Positions 8,499 to 17,613 of a DNA stretch of 64,000 nucleotides are shown one piece after another. Below the pieces are notes generated by a model that was not told the origin of the DNA, searched no databases, and saw only the letters and a list, made by a program, of their open reading frames with translations. The translations under genes were made by a program, and so were the position numbers. Each line of letters starts with the position of its first letter. Positions within the stretch are counted from its first letter, which is position 1. Where the stretch lies: positions 1,257,103-1,321,102 of the forward strand of contig NZ_LR733293.1 in NCBI RefSeq assembly GCF_902506095.1, read 5' to 3'. This stretch comes from Arthrobacter sp. 9AX (GTDB lineage Bacteria > Actinomycetota > Actinomycetes > Actinomycetales > Micrococcaceae).

Positions 8499-9527
8499 AT
8501 GACCGTCACAGATTCGCAAGCCCACGTGGTGCTGCTGGCCACCGGAGGAACCATTTCCTCGCGGTCCACGGTCCCCGGGGCGGGCGCGGTGGCCTCGGAC
8601 ACCGGAGAACAGGTGTTCGCCAGCCTCGGCTCGGCGGCCTCCTATCCGGTGCGGGTGGTTGATGTTTTCCAGAAGGGTTCGTACCTGCTGGCCGTGGACG
8701 ACATGATCACTATCTGCGCAACCATCAGGGAAGCGCTCGAGGATCCCGAGGTGCTGGGCGTTGTGGTGACCCATGGGACCGACACCATGGAGGAGACGGC
8801 TTACCTCGCCGAGCTTGTCCATGACGATGAGCGGCCCGTGGTGTTCACCGGGGCTCAACTGGCGGCGGACTCGGCTTCCCCTGACGGGCCGGCGAACCTG
8901 GCGCGCGCTATCGCCGTCGCCGGTTCTCCCAAGGCGAGGGGCAGGGGAGTGCTGGTTGCCTTCGCCGGCACGGTGTTCCCGGCCAGCGGAGTCCGGAAAA
9001 GCCACACGACGAGGCTGGAGGCCTTCGCCAACCCCGATTTCGGAGCCGCCGGCCAGGTTTCCGATACTGGGGAAGTCCGGCTCTGGGAGGCTCCTCCCAG
9101 GCATGCGCCGCTGCCGTTCACCCGGCCTGAAGCCGGTTCACCGCGCGTGGACGTCATCCCTTCGTACCCCGGGGCGGATGCCACCCTCCTGCGGGCCGCG
9201 CTGGAGGCCGGCGCCGACGGGATTGTCCTGCAAGGGACAGGAAACGGCAATGCCAATGCCGAGTTGTGTGCCGAGGTCGCCGCGGCCACCGCCGCGGGAG
9301 TCGTCGTCGTAACGAGCACGCGCGTCGACGCCGGAGCCGTGGTGCCCGTTTATGGCAATGGCGGAGGCGCGGACCTGAGGGCGGCGGGCGCCATACCCTC
9401 GGGACTGCTCAGACCTTCCCAGTCGCTCATCCTGCTCAGCCTTCTGCTCCGGCTCGGCACCCCGAGGGACCGGATCGCACAAGTTTTCGCCGGCAGGGCA
9501 AACCTTCCTGCCCGTCCCGGTGAATAG
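8499..9527 (+). CDS. L-asparaginase family amidohydrolase
   Basis: About 342 residues from the ATG at 8499, which has ggag 5 bases upstream; a GTG at 8475 in frame lacks such a site. Both asparaginase threonine motifs are present: LLATGGTIS near the N-terminus and VTHGTDTMEETAYL about 90 residues later. The enzyme hydrolyses asparagine or a related side-chain amide to the acid and ammonia. No convincing signal peptide is seen, so it is probably cytoplasmic. It is the first gene of a seven-gene operon under two LacI-type operators. The context suggests a non-standard amide as substrate, for instance a half-amide made by the next gene's product. That is inference. Confidence 0.88.
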   Translation: MTVTDSQAHVVLLATGGTISSRSTVPGAGAVASDTGEQVFASLGSAASYPVRVVDVFQKGSYLLAVDDMITICATIREALEDPEVLGVVVTHGTDTMEETAYLAELVHDDERPVVFTGAQLAADSASPDGPANLARAIAVAGSPKARGRGVLVAFAGTVFPASGVRKSHTTRLEAFANPDFGAAGQVSDTGEVRLWEAPPRHAPLPFTRPEAGSPRVDVIPSYPGADATLLRAALEAGADGIVLQGTGNGNANAELCAEVAAATAAGVVVVTSTRVDAGAVVPVYGNGGGADLRAAGAIPSGLLRPSQSLILLSLLLRLGTPRDRIAQVFAGRANLPARPGE

Positions 9528-9568
9528 GCACAAGCACCAACTACAAACACACTGAAAGGTAAATACCC

Positions 9569-10459
9569 ATGGCAAAGGACATACAAGTAGCGTTCGGCGT
9601 CGACGTGGACGCCGTCGCAGGAATGCTCGGCTCCTACGGTGGCGAAGACTCTCCGTGCGATATCTCCCGCGGGCTTTTCAGCGGAGAAGTCGGCGGACCC
9701 CGGCTCATCCGGCTGTTCGAGAAATACGGGCTCCCGGCCACCTGGTTCGTGCCCGGCCACTCCATTGAAACCTTCCCCGAACTAACCCAGATGATCGTTG
9801 ACGCCGGACACGAGATCGGCGTTCACGGATACTCGCACGAAAACCCCATCGCCATGACCCGGGAACAGGAAACCGCCATCCTGGACCGTTCGATCGAGCT
9901 GATCGAGAAGGTCTCCGGTCGACGGCCCACCGGCTACGTCGCCCCATGGTGGGAGTTCTCCCCGGTCACGAACGAGATCCTCCTCGAGCGCGGCATCAAG
10001 TACGACCACTCCCTGATGCACCGCGACTTCGAGCCGTACTACGTCCGCGTCGGCGACAGCTGGAAGAAGATCGACTACACCAAGGACGCCGAAACCTGGA
10101 TGGAACCGCTGGTCCGCGGCGAGGAGACGGACCTGGTGGAGATTCCGGCGAACTGGTACCTGGATGACCTGCCTCCGATGATGTTCATCAAGGCGGCTCC
10201 GAACTCCCACGGCTTCGTCAACCCCCGCGACATTGAGCAGATGTGGCGTGACCAGTTCGACTGGGTCTACCGGGAAATGGACCAGGCGGTCTTCACCATG
10301 ACCATCCACCCGGACGTGTCCGGGCGCCCGCAGGTCCTGCTCATGCTTGAGCGGCTGATTGAACACATCAACTCCCACGAAGGCGTCCGCTGGCAGACGT
10401 TTGACCAGATTGCTGACACCTTCCTTGACCGGAACCCACGTAAAGGAAGCAACTCATGA
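9569..10459 (+). CDS. polysaccharide-deacetylase-fold amidohydrolase (PuuE / cyclic imidase-like)
   Basis: The 296-residue protein is a NodB-fold hydrolase of the PuuE/PgdA-like branch. Metal-binding features are the N-terminal FGVDVDAV segment (Asp pair) and the HGYSH His-x3-His motif, and the APWWEFSP segment lies near residues 125-132. This branch includes allantoinase-like and cyclic-imide hydrolase activities, and true cell-wall deacetylases of the fold usually carry a secretion signal, which is absent here. The ribosome site (aaagg) precedes ATG 9569. Its stop overlaps the MFS gene by 4 bp. A cytoplasmic cyclic amide or imide hydrolase fits best; a sugar deacetylase is the alternative. 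Confidence 0.8.
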   Translation: MAKDIQVAFGVDVDAVAGMLGSYGGEDSPCDISRGLFSGEVGGPRLIRLFEKYGLPATWFVPGHSIETFPELTQMIVDAGHEIGVHGYSHENPIAMTREQETAILDRSIELIEKVSGRRPTGYVAPWWEFSPVTNEILLERGIKYDHSLMHRDFEPYYVRVGDSWKKIDYTKDAETWMEPLVRGEETDLVEIPANWYLDDLPPMMFIKAAPNSHGFVNPRDIEQMWRDQFDWVYREMDQAVFTMTIHPDVSGRPQVLLMLERLIEHINSHEGVRWQTFDQIADTFLDRNPRKGSNS

Positions 10460-11847
10460 GCACGCCCACCACGCGGATTGACCTGACGCCGCCCCAGTCG
10501 GACGAGAAGCGCAAGCTGCCCCCGTTCTCCAAGAAGAACACCACCATCGCCACCACCATCGCGCTCCTTGCTTGGACCGTGGCAGTCTTCGACTACGGCC
10601 TCTTCGGCACACTGCTGCCGGCGATGCAGGAGGACTTCGGCTGGACCGAAACCGAAGCCTACGCAATCAACACCTGGATCGCCGTCGGTACCGCCATCGT
10701 CTGCTTCGGCATCGGACCGGTCATCGACCGGCTCGGACGGCGCAAGGGCATGATGGTCACCGTGGGCGGCACCGCCGCCGTCTCGGGCATCACCGCGCTG
10801 ATCCCCACAGGCATTCCGTTCATCAGCAACGGGCTGATGGTCCTGGTCCGTTCCTTCGGTGGCCTTGGCTTCTCGGAGCAGGCCGTCAACGCGACCTACA
10901 TGAACGAGGTCTACCAGGTCACCGAGGATGAAAAGAAGCGCAAGCGTCCCGGCTTCTACTACTCCTTCATCCAGGGCGGCTGGCCGCTCGGCTTCCTGCT
11001 GGCCAGCGCACTGGCCCTGGCATTCCTTCCCACCCTTGGCTGGCGTGCCCTGTACCTCATGGCAACCGTCCCGGCATTCCTCATCGTCTGGGTCATCTCG
11101 AAGAAGCTGAAGGAAACGCCCCAGTTCGAACTCCACCACAAGCTCACGGAGCTCGAAAAGCAGGGTGACACCGAGGCAGCTCACGCCCTGGCGAAGTCCT
11201 ACGGCGTGGAGCACTCCTCCACGGCCCCGCTGAAGCGCATTTGGGAACCGCACCTGCGCCGGAACACCATTGTTTTCTCCCTCGCCTGGATCCTGAACTT
11301 CTTCGGCATCACCATCTTCAGCGTGCTGGGCAGTTCGGTGCTGAAGAACGCCAAGGGCGTGGAACTCTCCGATGCCTTCTGGATGCTCATCGTCATCAAC
11401 CTGCTCGCGTACTTCGGCTACGTCTTCCACGGCTGGCTCGGCGACCGGATCGGCCGTAAGAAGACCATCATCGGCGGCTGGATCATCTCCGGTATCTCCT
11501 TCGCTGTCATGCTCAGCCCGATTGCCACCAGCCCGTTCATGATCATCCTCACCTACGGCGCCGGCCTGTTCTTCCTGGTGGGTCCCTACGCTGCGATCCA
11601 GTACTTCATGGCCGAGTGCTACCCGGTCAGCTGCCGCGCCACGGGAACCGCGTTCATCGGCGCCATGAGCCAGCCCGGCACCATCATCGGCGGTGCCATC
11701 TTCACCGCCATCGCCGCCGGATCCGGCACCGGGGCTGCCGCCCTGTGGGTCGGCGCGCTGGGAACACTGATCTCCGGATTGCTCATGTTCGCCGCCAAGC
11801 CCCCGGTCGAAGCCCTCCTGGAGGACCACCCCCATGACGTCGCCTAA
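10456..11847 (+). CDS. MFS transporter (AAHS/sugar-acid type)
   Basis: The 463-residue protein has about 12 hydrophobic segments and two copies of the MFS signature loop: DRLGRRKG after helix 2 and GDRIGRKK in the second half. A long cytoplasmic loop between helices 6 and 7 (around residues 205-260) is charged. Related carriers take up organic acids, aromatic acids or sialic-acid-like compounds with protons. It overlaps the preceding hydrolase by 4 bp and the following dehydrogenase by 14 bp, so it is translationally coupled to both and very likely imports the substrate of this pathway. Confidence 0.88.
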   Translation: MSTPTTRIDLTPPQSDEKRKLPPFSKKNTTIATTIALLAWTVAVFDYGLFGTLLPAMQEDFGWTETEAYAINTWIAVGTAIVCFGIGPVIDRLGRRKGMMVTVGGTAAVSGITALIPTGIPFISNGLMVLVRSFGGLGFSEQAVNATYMNEVYQVTEDEKKRKRPGFYYSFIQGGWPLGFLLASALALAFLPTLGWRALYLMATVPAFLIVWVISKKLKETPQFELHHKLTELEKQGDTEAAHALAKSYGVEHSSTAPLKRIWEPHLRRNTIVFSLAWILNFFGITIFSVLGSSVLKNAKGVELSDAFWMLIVINLLAYFGYVFHGWLGDRIGRKKTIIGGWIISGISFAVMLSPIATSPFMIILTYGAGLFFLVGPYAAIQYFMAECYPVSCRATGTAFIGAMSQPGTIIGGAIFTAIAAGSGTGAAALWVGALGTLISGLLMFAAKPPVEALLEDHPHDVA

Positions 11848-12601
11848 CAGAGTTGCCATCATCACCGGCGCTGCGAGCGGGATAGGCCGCGCCCTTGCCG
11901 TCCACTATGCCCGCCAGGGAGTGGCGTCAGTCATCGGCACCTTCCCGGGAGATCCGCACGATCCCGAAGAAACCCTTCGCCTGGTCAAAGAGGCCAACGG
12001 TGAGGCTGTCATCCAGGAGGTGGACGTCCGGTCCACCGAGTCGGTGGAGGTCTTTGCCCAGCGGGCCGTGGACGAGTACGGCCGGCTGGATTACGCCGTC
12101 GCCAATGCGGGGATCCTCCGCAACGCCTCGCTGGGCGAGATGACGGACGAGCGCTGGAACGACATGCTCAACGTCGATCTCACCGGAGTGCTGCGCACCC
12201 TGCGTTCAGGCGCCGCCAGGATGACAGACGGCGGCTCCATGGTGGCCATCTCCTCCATCGCCGGCGGCGTCTACGGCTGGGAAGAACACTCCCACTACGC
12301 GGCCGCCAAGGCCGGGCTGCTTGGCCTGGTCCGCAGCGTGGCCGTGGAACTGGGTCCGCGCCAGATCCGCGCCAACGCCGTGATCCCCGGGCTCATTGAG
12401 ACCCCGCAGTCCCTGGACCCCGTCAACTCGCTGGGCCCGGAAGGGCTCAAGCGGGCCGGGAACGACATCCCGTGGGGCCGGGTGGGCAAACCGGAGGAAG
12501 TGGCCAGTGTTATCGGCTTCCTGACTTCGGATGACGCGCGGTACGTGACCGGACAATCCCTGATCGTTGATGGTGGCCTCACCGTCAAGATGCGCGCCTA
12601 G
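11834..12601 (+). CDS. short-chain dehydrogenase/reductase
   Basis: The 255-residue protein has the classical SDR layout: NAD(P) motif ITGAASGIGRA at residues 10-20, ANAG near 93 and the catalytic Ser...Tyr-x3-Lys (SSIAG, then HYAAAKAG). It ends with a VTGQSLIVDGG segment typical of the family. The start overlaps the MFS gene by 14 bp. It probably oxidises or reduces a hydroxy/keto group of the imported compound. It shares an operon with a second SDR, which suggests two successive redox steps or two stereoisomers. Confidence 0.88.
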   Translation: MTSPNRVAIITGAASGIGRALAVHYARQGVASVIGTFPGDPHDPEETLRLVKEANGEAVIQEVDVRSTESVEVFAQRAVDEYGRLDYAVANAGILRNASLGEMTDERWNDMLNVDLTGVLRTLRSGAARMTDGGSMVAISSIAGGVYGWEEHSHYAAAKAGLLGLVRSVAVELGPRQIRANAVIPGLIETPQSLDPVNSLGPEGLKRAGNDIPWGRVGKPEEVASVIGFLTSDDARYVTGQSLIVDGGLTVKMRA

Positions 12602-12618
12602 GAGCAGGACTGGACAAC

Positions 12619-13344
12619 ATGAATGACGCAGCACTAAGCCATCCGGAACGGGCAGGGCGCGGCGTGGTGATCACCGGCGGCGCGAGTGGAATCGGCGCGG
12701 CGATTGCCGCCGCCTTCACGGCCAACGGGGACCGCGTGGTGGTCATGGATAGGGCCAGCGGCAACGGGACCATCGCCGTCGACGTGGCCGACGAAGCCAG
12801 CGTGAAAGCCGCCTTCGCGGCAGCCCGCGAACGCCTCGGCTCGGTGGACGTGCTGGTCAACAGCGCGGGCCTGCTCACCGAGTCACCCCTGGAGGACATG
12901 TCCCTGGACACGTGGAACGAGACCCTTACGGTGGACCTGACCGGCGTGTTCCTGTGCTGCCGGGAGGTGGTGGGGGAGATGCGGCAGCGCAAGTGGGGCC
13001 GCATCATCAATATCGCCTCCCAGTTGGCCATCAAGGGCGGCGTGGGCCTGACCCACTACAGTGCGGCCAAGGCCGGGGTGGTGGGTCTCTCCAAGGCCCT
13101 GGCCCTGGAAGTGGCGGCGGACAACGTATTGGTAAACTGCATTGCCCCGGGCCCGATTGAAACTCCCCTGGTGGAGGGCATCTCGGAAAGCTGGAAGGCC
13201 GCCAAGCGCGCCGAGCTTCCGCTCGGCCGCTTCGGCACGCCGGCGGAGGTGGCCCCCGCCGCCTTGCTGCTGGCCAGCGATCCGGGCGGAAACCTGTTTG
13301 TGGGGCAGACGCTGGGGCCAAACTCCGGCGACGTAATGCCTTAA
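12619..13344 (+). CDS. short-chain dehydrogenase/reductase (FabG-like)
   Basis: The 241-residue SDR has ITGGASGIGAA at the N-terminus, VNSAGLLTE, and the catalytic segment ASQLAIKGGVGLTHYSAAKA with Tyr-x3-Lys. The cofactor loop has VVVMDRA, with an Asp after the second strand that favours NAD(H). It lies 17 bp after the previous SDR and 16 bp before the small Cys protein gene. It is most like FabG-type oxidoreductases of catabolic operons. The substrate is unknown. Confidence 0.87.
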   Translation: MNDAALSHPERAGRGVVITGGASGIGAAIAAAFTANGDRVVVMDRASGNGTIAVDVADEASVKAAFAAARERLGSVDVLVNSAGLLTESPLEDMSLDTWNETLTVDLTGVFLCCREVVGEMRQRKWGRIINIASQLAIKGGVGLTHYSAAKAGVVGLSKALALEVAADNVLVNCIAPGPIETPLVEGISESWKAAKRAELPLGRFGTPAEVAPAALLLASDPGGNLFVGQTLGPNSGDVMP

Positions 13345-13360
13345 AGGAAAGGGAGCGGAC

Positions 13361-13729
13361 ATGTGTGGTGCCTGCGGAAGGACTACCGTTGCCGATCCTG
13401 TCCTGGGGCCGGTGCGGAGCATGCGGCAACATCTGATCGTGGCAAGCACGGTCAACGCCGTCTGTTCCGGCCTCCCGGGAGCCCCCAAGGTGACCGCGCT
13501 GAAAGAAGGCTGGATGATGTCGGGCCCCTCCGGGGGATCCCGGCAGTGCCAGACCGTTGAAGAACTTTGGTCCGCTGTGCTCGGCTGTTTCACGGAAGCA
13601 TCCGTGCTGGACCGTCTGCAGAGGCGCCGGCAGGCCTACGTGGCTGATCCAGCCAACGCCGGCCTGCCCGCCCGTGCGGCACAGCCGGGCGGGGTTGTGC
13701 CGGAGCCTGCTGCAACCATTTATTCCTAA
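13361..13729 (+). CDS. small protein with N-terminal CGACG motif, unknown function
   Basis: This 122-residue protein begins MCGACGRTTV, a Cys-x2-Cys pair that could be half of a zinc or iron site. One more Cys (VCSGL) lies in the first 40 residues, and CQT and GCF lie around 62-76. It has a clear ribosome site (gggagcggac) and sits 16 bp after the second SDR and 8 bp before the Old Yellow Enzyme gene, so it belongs to the operon. I do not recognise a named domain. It could be a small metal-binding accessory or a redox partner of the flavoenzyme. Confidence 0.6.
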   Translation: MCGACGRTTVADPVLGPVRSMRQHLIVASTVNAVCSGLPGAPKVTALKEGWMMSGPSGGSRQCQTVEELWSAVLGCFTEASVLDRLQRRRQAYVADPANAGLPARAAQPGGVVPEPAATIYS

Positions 13730-13737
13730 GGAGATTC

Positions 13738-14841
13738 ATGACTGATTACACCCCGCTCTGGCACCCCGTCCGGATCGGTTCGACCGACCTGGACAACCGG
13801 GTGGCGCTGGCTCCCATGACAAGGATCAGCGCCACGGAGGACGGGCACGCCACGGAACGGATGGCTTCCTACTACCGCAGGTTCGCCCGGGGCGGCTTCG
13901 GGCTGCTGATCACGGAAGGCATTTATCCGGACACCGCCCACAGCCAGGGCTACCTCCACCAGCCCGGCATCGCCACCGAGGAGCAGGCCCAGTCCTGGGC
14001 CATGGTGGTGGACGGTGTCCACGCAGCGGGCGCAAAGATCTTCGCCCAGCTGATGCACGCCGGGGCACAGAGCCAGGGAAACCGCTTTGTGCACTCCTCG
14101 GTGGGACCGTCCGCCGTGGCACCCAAGGGCGAGCAGCTCGGGTTCTACCGGGGCGAAGGCCCGTTCCCGGTTCCTGCGGAGATCACCCCCGCCCAGATGC
14201 AGGAGGTCCGGGACGGCTTTGTCAGGGCGGCGCTGCACGCGCAGCAGGCCGGCTTCGACGGCGTTGAGATCCATGGCGCCAACGGGTACCTGCTGGACCA
14301 GTTCCTTACGGACTATCTGAACCAGCGCACCGACAACTACGGCGGCTCACCCGAGAACAGGGTGCGCTTCGCTGCTGAGATTTGCCGGGATATCCGCGAC
14401 GCTGTTGGCCCGGACATGACCGTGGGCATCCGCATCTCCCAGTCCAAGGTCAGCGACCCGGACCACAGGTGGAGCGGGGGAGTGGAGGAAGCCGAGGCCA
14501 TTTTCGCCGCGCTCGGTGCCACCGGGATCGATTTTGTTCACACCACCGAATACAGCGCCACCGCGCCCGCATTCGAGGATGCAGCGCAGACCCTGGCTGC
14601 GCTGGCGAAGCAGTACTCCGGAGTGACCGTGATCGCCAACGGCAAGCTCGACGACCCGGCCAGCGCCGCCTCCCTGCTGGCCGAGGGCTCGGCGGACCTC
14701 ATTGCGCTGGGCAAGGGTGCGCTGGCCAACCGGAACTGGCCACACCTGGTCCGGAACAACCTTGAATTCGGCGAACTGGACCTTTCCGTCTTCGCGCCCC
14801 TGGCGGACGTCAAGGACTGGGAACTGGAGGAATCAGCCTAG
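13738..14841 (+). CDS. NADH:flavin oxidoreductase, Old Yellow Enzyme family
   Basis: The 367-residue protein is an FMN TIM-barrel ene-reductase. It has the N-terminal LWHPVRIGSTDLDNRVALAP segment, GFDGVEIHGANGYLLDQF with the substrate-binding His/Asn pair region, and the NYGGSPENRVRF motif. It begins with a strong ribosome site (aaggag). Such enzymes reduce activated C=C bonds in enones, maleimides or nitro compounds, or oxidise amines. It is the last gene of the operon and is followed by a hairpin at 14899-14938. With the cyclic amidohydrolase and asparaginase it could act on an unsaturated cyclic imide, but that is only an inference. Confidence 0.88.
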   Translation: MTDYTPLWHPVRIGSTDLDNRVALAPMTRISATEDGHATERMASYYRRFARGGFGLLITEGIYPDTAHSQGYLHQPGIATEEQAQSWAMVVDGVHAAGAKIFAQLMHAGAQSQGNRFVHSSVGPSAVAPKGEQLGFYRGEGPFPVPAEITPAQMQEVRDGFVRAALHAQQAGFDGVEIHGANGYLLDQFLTDYLNQRTDNYGGSPENRVRFAAEICRDIRDAVGPDMTVGIRISQSKVSDPDHRWSGGVEEAEAIFAALGATGIDFVHTTEYSATAPAFEDAAQTLAALAKQYSGVTVIANGKLDDPASAASLLAEGSADLIALGKGALANRNWPHLVRNNLEFGELDLSVFAPLADVKDWELEESA

Positions 14842-14898
14842 ACGGGACCACACGTCAGGGGGTGAGACTCCACCTGTGTGTCCGGACTTGCCAGACCT

Positions 14899-14938
14899 GC
14901 AGGAAGGCCCATGCCGTTCGTGGCAAGGGCCTTCCTGC
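14899..14938 (+). terminator. hairpin after the LacI-controlled operon
   Basis: A perfect 12-bp stem, gcaggaaggccc (14899-14910) with its complement at 14927-14938, and a 16-base loop. It lies 58 bp after the stop codon of the Old Yellow Enzyme gene. No strong T-run follows. The rest of 14842-15130 shows no credible gene. Confidence 0.55.
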
Positions 14939-15130
14939 TCTTGCGGCTGAAACCAGGCGGCTACCGGGGTTCTGGAGGCCGAAGGAGCCGTTGCGCTCGT
15001 TCGCTTTCAGCGCCGTTGTTGTTGCCTTCGGCGCCGCTCAGGCAGTGTTCGACGACGGCGTCCCGGCATCGTTCCGCGGGCCTGCGATGGCGGGGCCCGC
15101 CGTGGCGGAGATCAGGCGGCGGCTGCCGGA

Positions 15131-16060
15131 TCAGGAATTGTGGTCCACGGCTACAACGATCTTCCCGCGGGTATGGCCCTCCATGTTGGCGCGGAAGGCA
15201 TCCGCGGCCTTGTCCAGCGGGAAGACCTCGGCAACTTCCACACGGATCTTCCGGCTGTCCACCAGGTCGGCGAGTGCCTGCAGGTCGGCGCCCACCGGGT
15301 TGACCCACATCCAGTCGCCTCCATGCTGTTCAACAGCACTGTCGGCGATGGATGCGTGCCTGCCTCCCTCGGCCAGCACGGCGAGGGTTGCCTCGAGGTT
15401 TCCTCCGACGAAGTCGGCCACGACGTCCGCACCATCAGGGCGCAGTCCGTGGACGCGTTCTGCAAGCCCCTCACCGTAGGCAACCGGCTCGGCGCCCAGG
15501 GAACGGAGGAACTCGTGGTTCTTCTGCGAAGAGGTGGCGATGACGCTGGCGCCCATGGCCACAGCGATCTGGATGCCAAGCGAGCCCACGCCTCCGGAGC
15601 CACCGTGGATCAGGACAGTTTCGCCAGCTTTCAGGCCCAGCCGGTTGAGGACCTGGTAGGCGGTGAGCCCGGCCAGCGGCAGGCCCGCCGCCTCGGTCCA
15701 CCCGAGTGAGGCAGGCTTCCTGGCCAGGAGCCGCTCCGGCAGCGCGATGTACTCGGCAAAGCTTCCACCGTGAACATAGTCCTTGCGGCCGTAAGCGATG
15801 ACCTCGTCACCGGGCTGGAACTGCCGGGCATCGATGCCCACGGACTCCACAACCCCTGCCACATCCCATCCGGGGATGGCGGGAAACTGCAGGTCCATGA
15901 TGGCGTCCAGTCCGCCGGCCATGATCTTCCAGTCCACCGGGTTCACTGCCGCCGTCTTGACTTTGACCAGGACCATGCCGGGCCCGACCTTTGGCATCGG
16001 CTGGTCGCCGTATTCGAGGACGTCCGGGTTTCCGTAGGTGCTGTAGGTGATTGCCTTCAT
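15131..16060 (-). CDS. NADP-dependent quinone oxidoreductase-like MDR-family protein
   Basis: About 309 residues from the ATG at 16060 (MKAITYSTYGNPDVLEY). Upstream in-frame starts exist but the family begins here. It has a GroES-like N-terminal domain (VKTAAVNPVDWKI, FPAIPGWDVAGVV) and the nucleotide-binding motif HGGSGGVGSLGIQIA. The cysteine and histidine zinc ligands of alcohol dehydrogenases are absent, so it belongs to the zinc-less quinone-reductase branch. It is a single gene, oriented toward the preceding operon and sharing the intergenic hairpin region. Confidence 0.88.
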   Translation of the reverse strand: MKAITYSTYGNPDVLEYGDQPMPKVGPGMVLVKVKTAAVNPVDWKIMAGGLDAIMDLQFPAIPGWDVAGVVESVGIDARQFQPGDEVIAYGRKDYVHGGSFAEYIALPERLLARKPASLGWTEAAGLPLAGLTAYQVLNRLGLKAGETVLIHGGSGGVGSLGIQIAVAMGASVIATSSQKNHEFLRSLGAEPVAYGEGLAERVHGLRPDGADVVADFVGGNLEATLAVLAEGGRHASIADSAVEQHGGDWMWVNPVGADLQALADLVDSRKIRVEVAEVFPLDKAADAFRANMEGHTRGKIVVAVDHNS

Positions 16061-16176
16061 GCCTACAACACTGGCACAGGCATGCTTCGCTATTCCGAAC
16101 CCGGGGGCAAGTCGTGTATCGAACATGCCCCGTGTCATGGGATCCGGTCCCGCCGTCGGGCCCTTAGGGTCGGTTT

Positions 16177-16320
16177 ATGGACATCAGGCGGAACGGCGAG
16201 CTGGAGGGGCAGAGCACCATCAACGAGCTGCTCGACCAGCCCATCGGCGACAAGCCGACGCAGCTGCCGCTGCCTTTCATCGTCCAGGTCCGGCCGGGAG
16301 AATTCCGCCGCGCATCATGA
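16177..16320 (+). CDS. possible small protein, 47 residues
   Basis: A short frame beginning MDIRRNGELEGQSTINELLD and ending FIVQVRPGEFRRAS. It has the third-position GC bias of real genes here and a weak ribosome site (aggg). It lies between the divergent quinone oxidoreductase gene and the ole operon. I do not recognise the family. It may be a real small protein or chance. Confidence 0.35.
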   Translation: MDIRRNGELEGQSTINELLDQPIGDKPTQLPLPFIVQVRPGEFRRAS

Positions 16321-16442
16321 GTCGCTCTCAGCAGAATGAGGCGTACATGAAGGACACGTCTGTGCTGGTGCCGGGCGTGCGACAGCAAGCCCCGGATTTT
16401 AGCGCTGCGGGCCAAGTCAGGAGGCCGCCGAGGCATGAACTC

Positions 16443-16462
16443 ATGATAAGCAGGCTTATCAT
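16443..16462. promoter_or_regulatory. palindrome upstream of oleA, candidate operator
   Basis: An inverted repeat with perfect 9-bp arms and a 2-base spacer, atgataagc-ag-gcttatcat. It stands out as AT-rich in GC-rich surroundings and lies about 130 bp upstream of the oleA start. The near-zero spacer makes an RNA hairpin unlikely, so a dimeric TetR- or MarR-type repressor site is the better reading. No such regulator gene is adjacent. Confidence 0.5.
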
Positions 16463-16590
16463 TGGAGTTCCAGTCCCGGGCATTGCTGGCGGGGGAAATA
16501 TGCGGGAGGCCGGCCGGGCACAGTTAGGCTTTGGGATTGCGCTTATACAGTCACCGCAGGAGCGCATGGCTGAAATGAACAGGGGCTTGA

Positions 16591-17613
16591 ATGGCAGGGA
16601 ATGCAACCTTCCGGCACAGGAACACGGCGCTGCTTTCGGTGAGCAGCCTCGAGGCTCCGAGAATCGTGAGTTCCACGGATTTCGACCGCCGGTTGGCCTC
16701 GACCCTGCACCGGCTGAAGTTCCCGCCACGGCTGCTGGAGCGGGTTGCCGGGGTAACGCACCGGCGGTGGTGGGCGGCGGGGACGTCGTTTGACGATGCT
16801 GCCACCGAAGCGGGTGCAAAGGCCCTGGCCGAAGCCGGCGTTGAAGCGTCCGATGTCGGCCTGCTGATCAACACCTCGGTAACGCGGCGGAACCTTGAGC
16901 CCTCGGTGGCGGTGAAGATCCACCATGGACTGGGCCTGCCGTCGTCGGCCATGAACTTCGACCTGGCCAACGCGTGCCTCGGATTCGTGAACGGCCTGAC
17001 CCTGGCGGCGAATATGATCGACTCCGGACAGGTCAAGTACGCAATGATCGTCAACGCGGAGGACGCCGAAGCCACGCAGGAAGCGACGCTCGCCCGGCTT
17101 CAGCGGCCCGAGACCACGCGTGAGGACTTCAACCGGGAGTTTGCCACACTCACTCTGGGCTCCGGAGCTGCGGCCGCTGTCCTGGGCCCGGCTGATCAGC
17201 ACCCCGGTGCGCACCGGATCGTGGGCGGCGTGATGCGCGCGGGCACGGAACACCATGAGTTGTGCGTGGGCGGTATTGACGGCATGGCTACCGACACGAA
17301 AGGCCTGCTCGACGGCGGCCTGCAGCTCGTCGTCGACGCCTGGCGCGAAGCCCGGGCGGAGTGGGACTGGGCGGACATGGACCGGTACGTCACGCACCAG
17401 GTCAGCAACGCCTACACCCAGGCCATCATCGACGCCATTGACCTGGATCCTGCCAGGGTTCCCATCACGTTCCCGCACTGGGGCAACGTGGGCCCGGCCT
17501 CGCTGCCCATGACCCTCGCCGCCGAAGCGCAGTCCCTTGAGGTGGGCGACCGGGTGCTCTGCATGGGCGTCGGGTCGGGGCTGAACACCGCAATGATGGA
17601 AATCGTTTGGTAA
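16591..17613 (+). CDS. oleA: OleA, thiolase-fold acyl-CoA condensing enzyme
   Basis: The 340-residue protein joins two fatty acyl-CoAs head to head to a beta-keto acid, the first step of long-chain olefin synthesis. The catalytic Cys is in DLANACLGFVNG near residues 129-140, and the C-terminal part has VTHQVSNAYT (His) and FPHWGNVGPAS (Asn region). It resembles 3-ketoacyl-ACP synthase III, but the order oleA-oleBC-oleD fixes the identification. It overlaps oleBC by 7 bp. Confidence 0.93.
   Translation: MAGNATFRHRNTALLSVSSLEAPRIVSSTDFDRRLASTLHRLKFPPRLLERVAGVTHRRWWAAGTSFDDAATEAGAKALAEAGVEASDVGLLINTSVTRRNLEPSVAVKIHHGLGLPSSAMNFDLANACLGFVNGLTLAANMIDSGQVKYAMIVNAEDAEATQEATLARLQRPETTREDFNREFATLTLGSGAAAAVLGPADQHPGAHRIVGGVMRAGTEHHELCVGGIDGMATDTKGLLDGGLQLVVDAWREARAEWDWADMDRYVTHQVSNAYTQAIIDAIDLDPARVPITFPHWGNVGPASLPMTLAAEAQSLEVGDRVLCMGVGSGLNTAMMEIVW

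Noticed and set aside
10267..11865. 532-residue minus-strand frame opposite the MFS gene
   Set aside because: The MFS protein has signature loops and overlapping start/stop joints; the antisense translation is low-complexity without motifs.
15131..16060. Reading the MDR-family gene as a zinc alcohol dehydrogenase
   Set aside because: The Cys and His zinc ligands are missing and the sequence fits the quinone-reductase branch.
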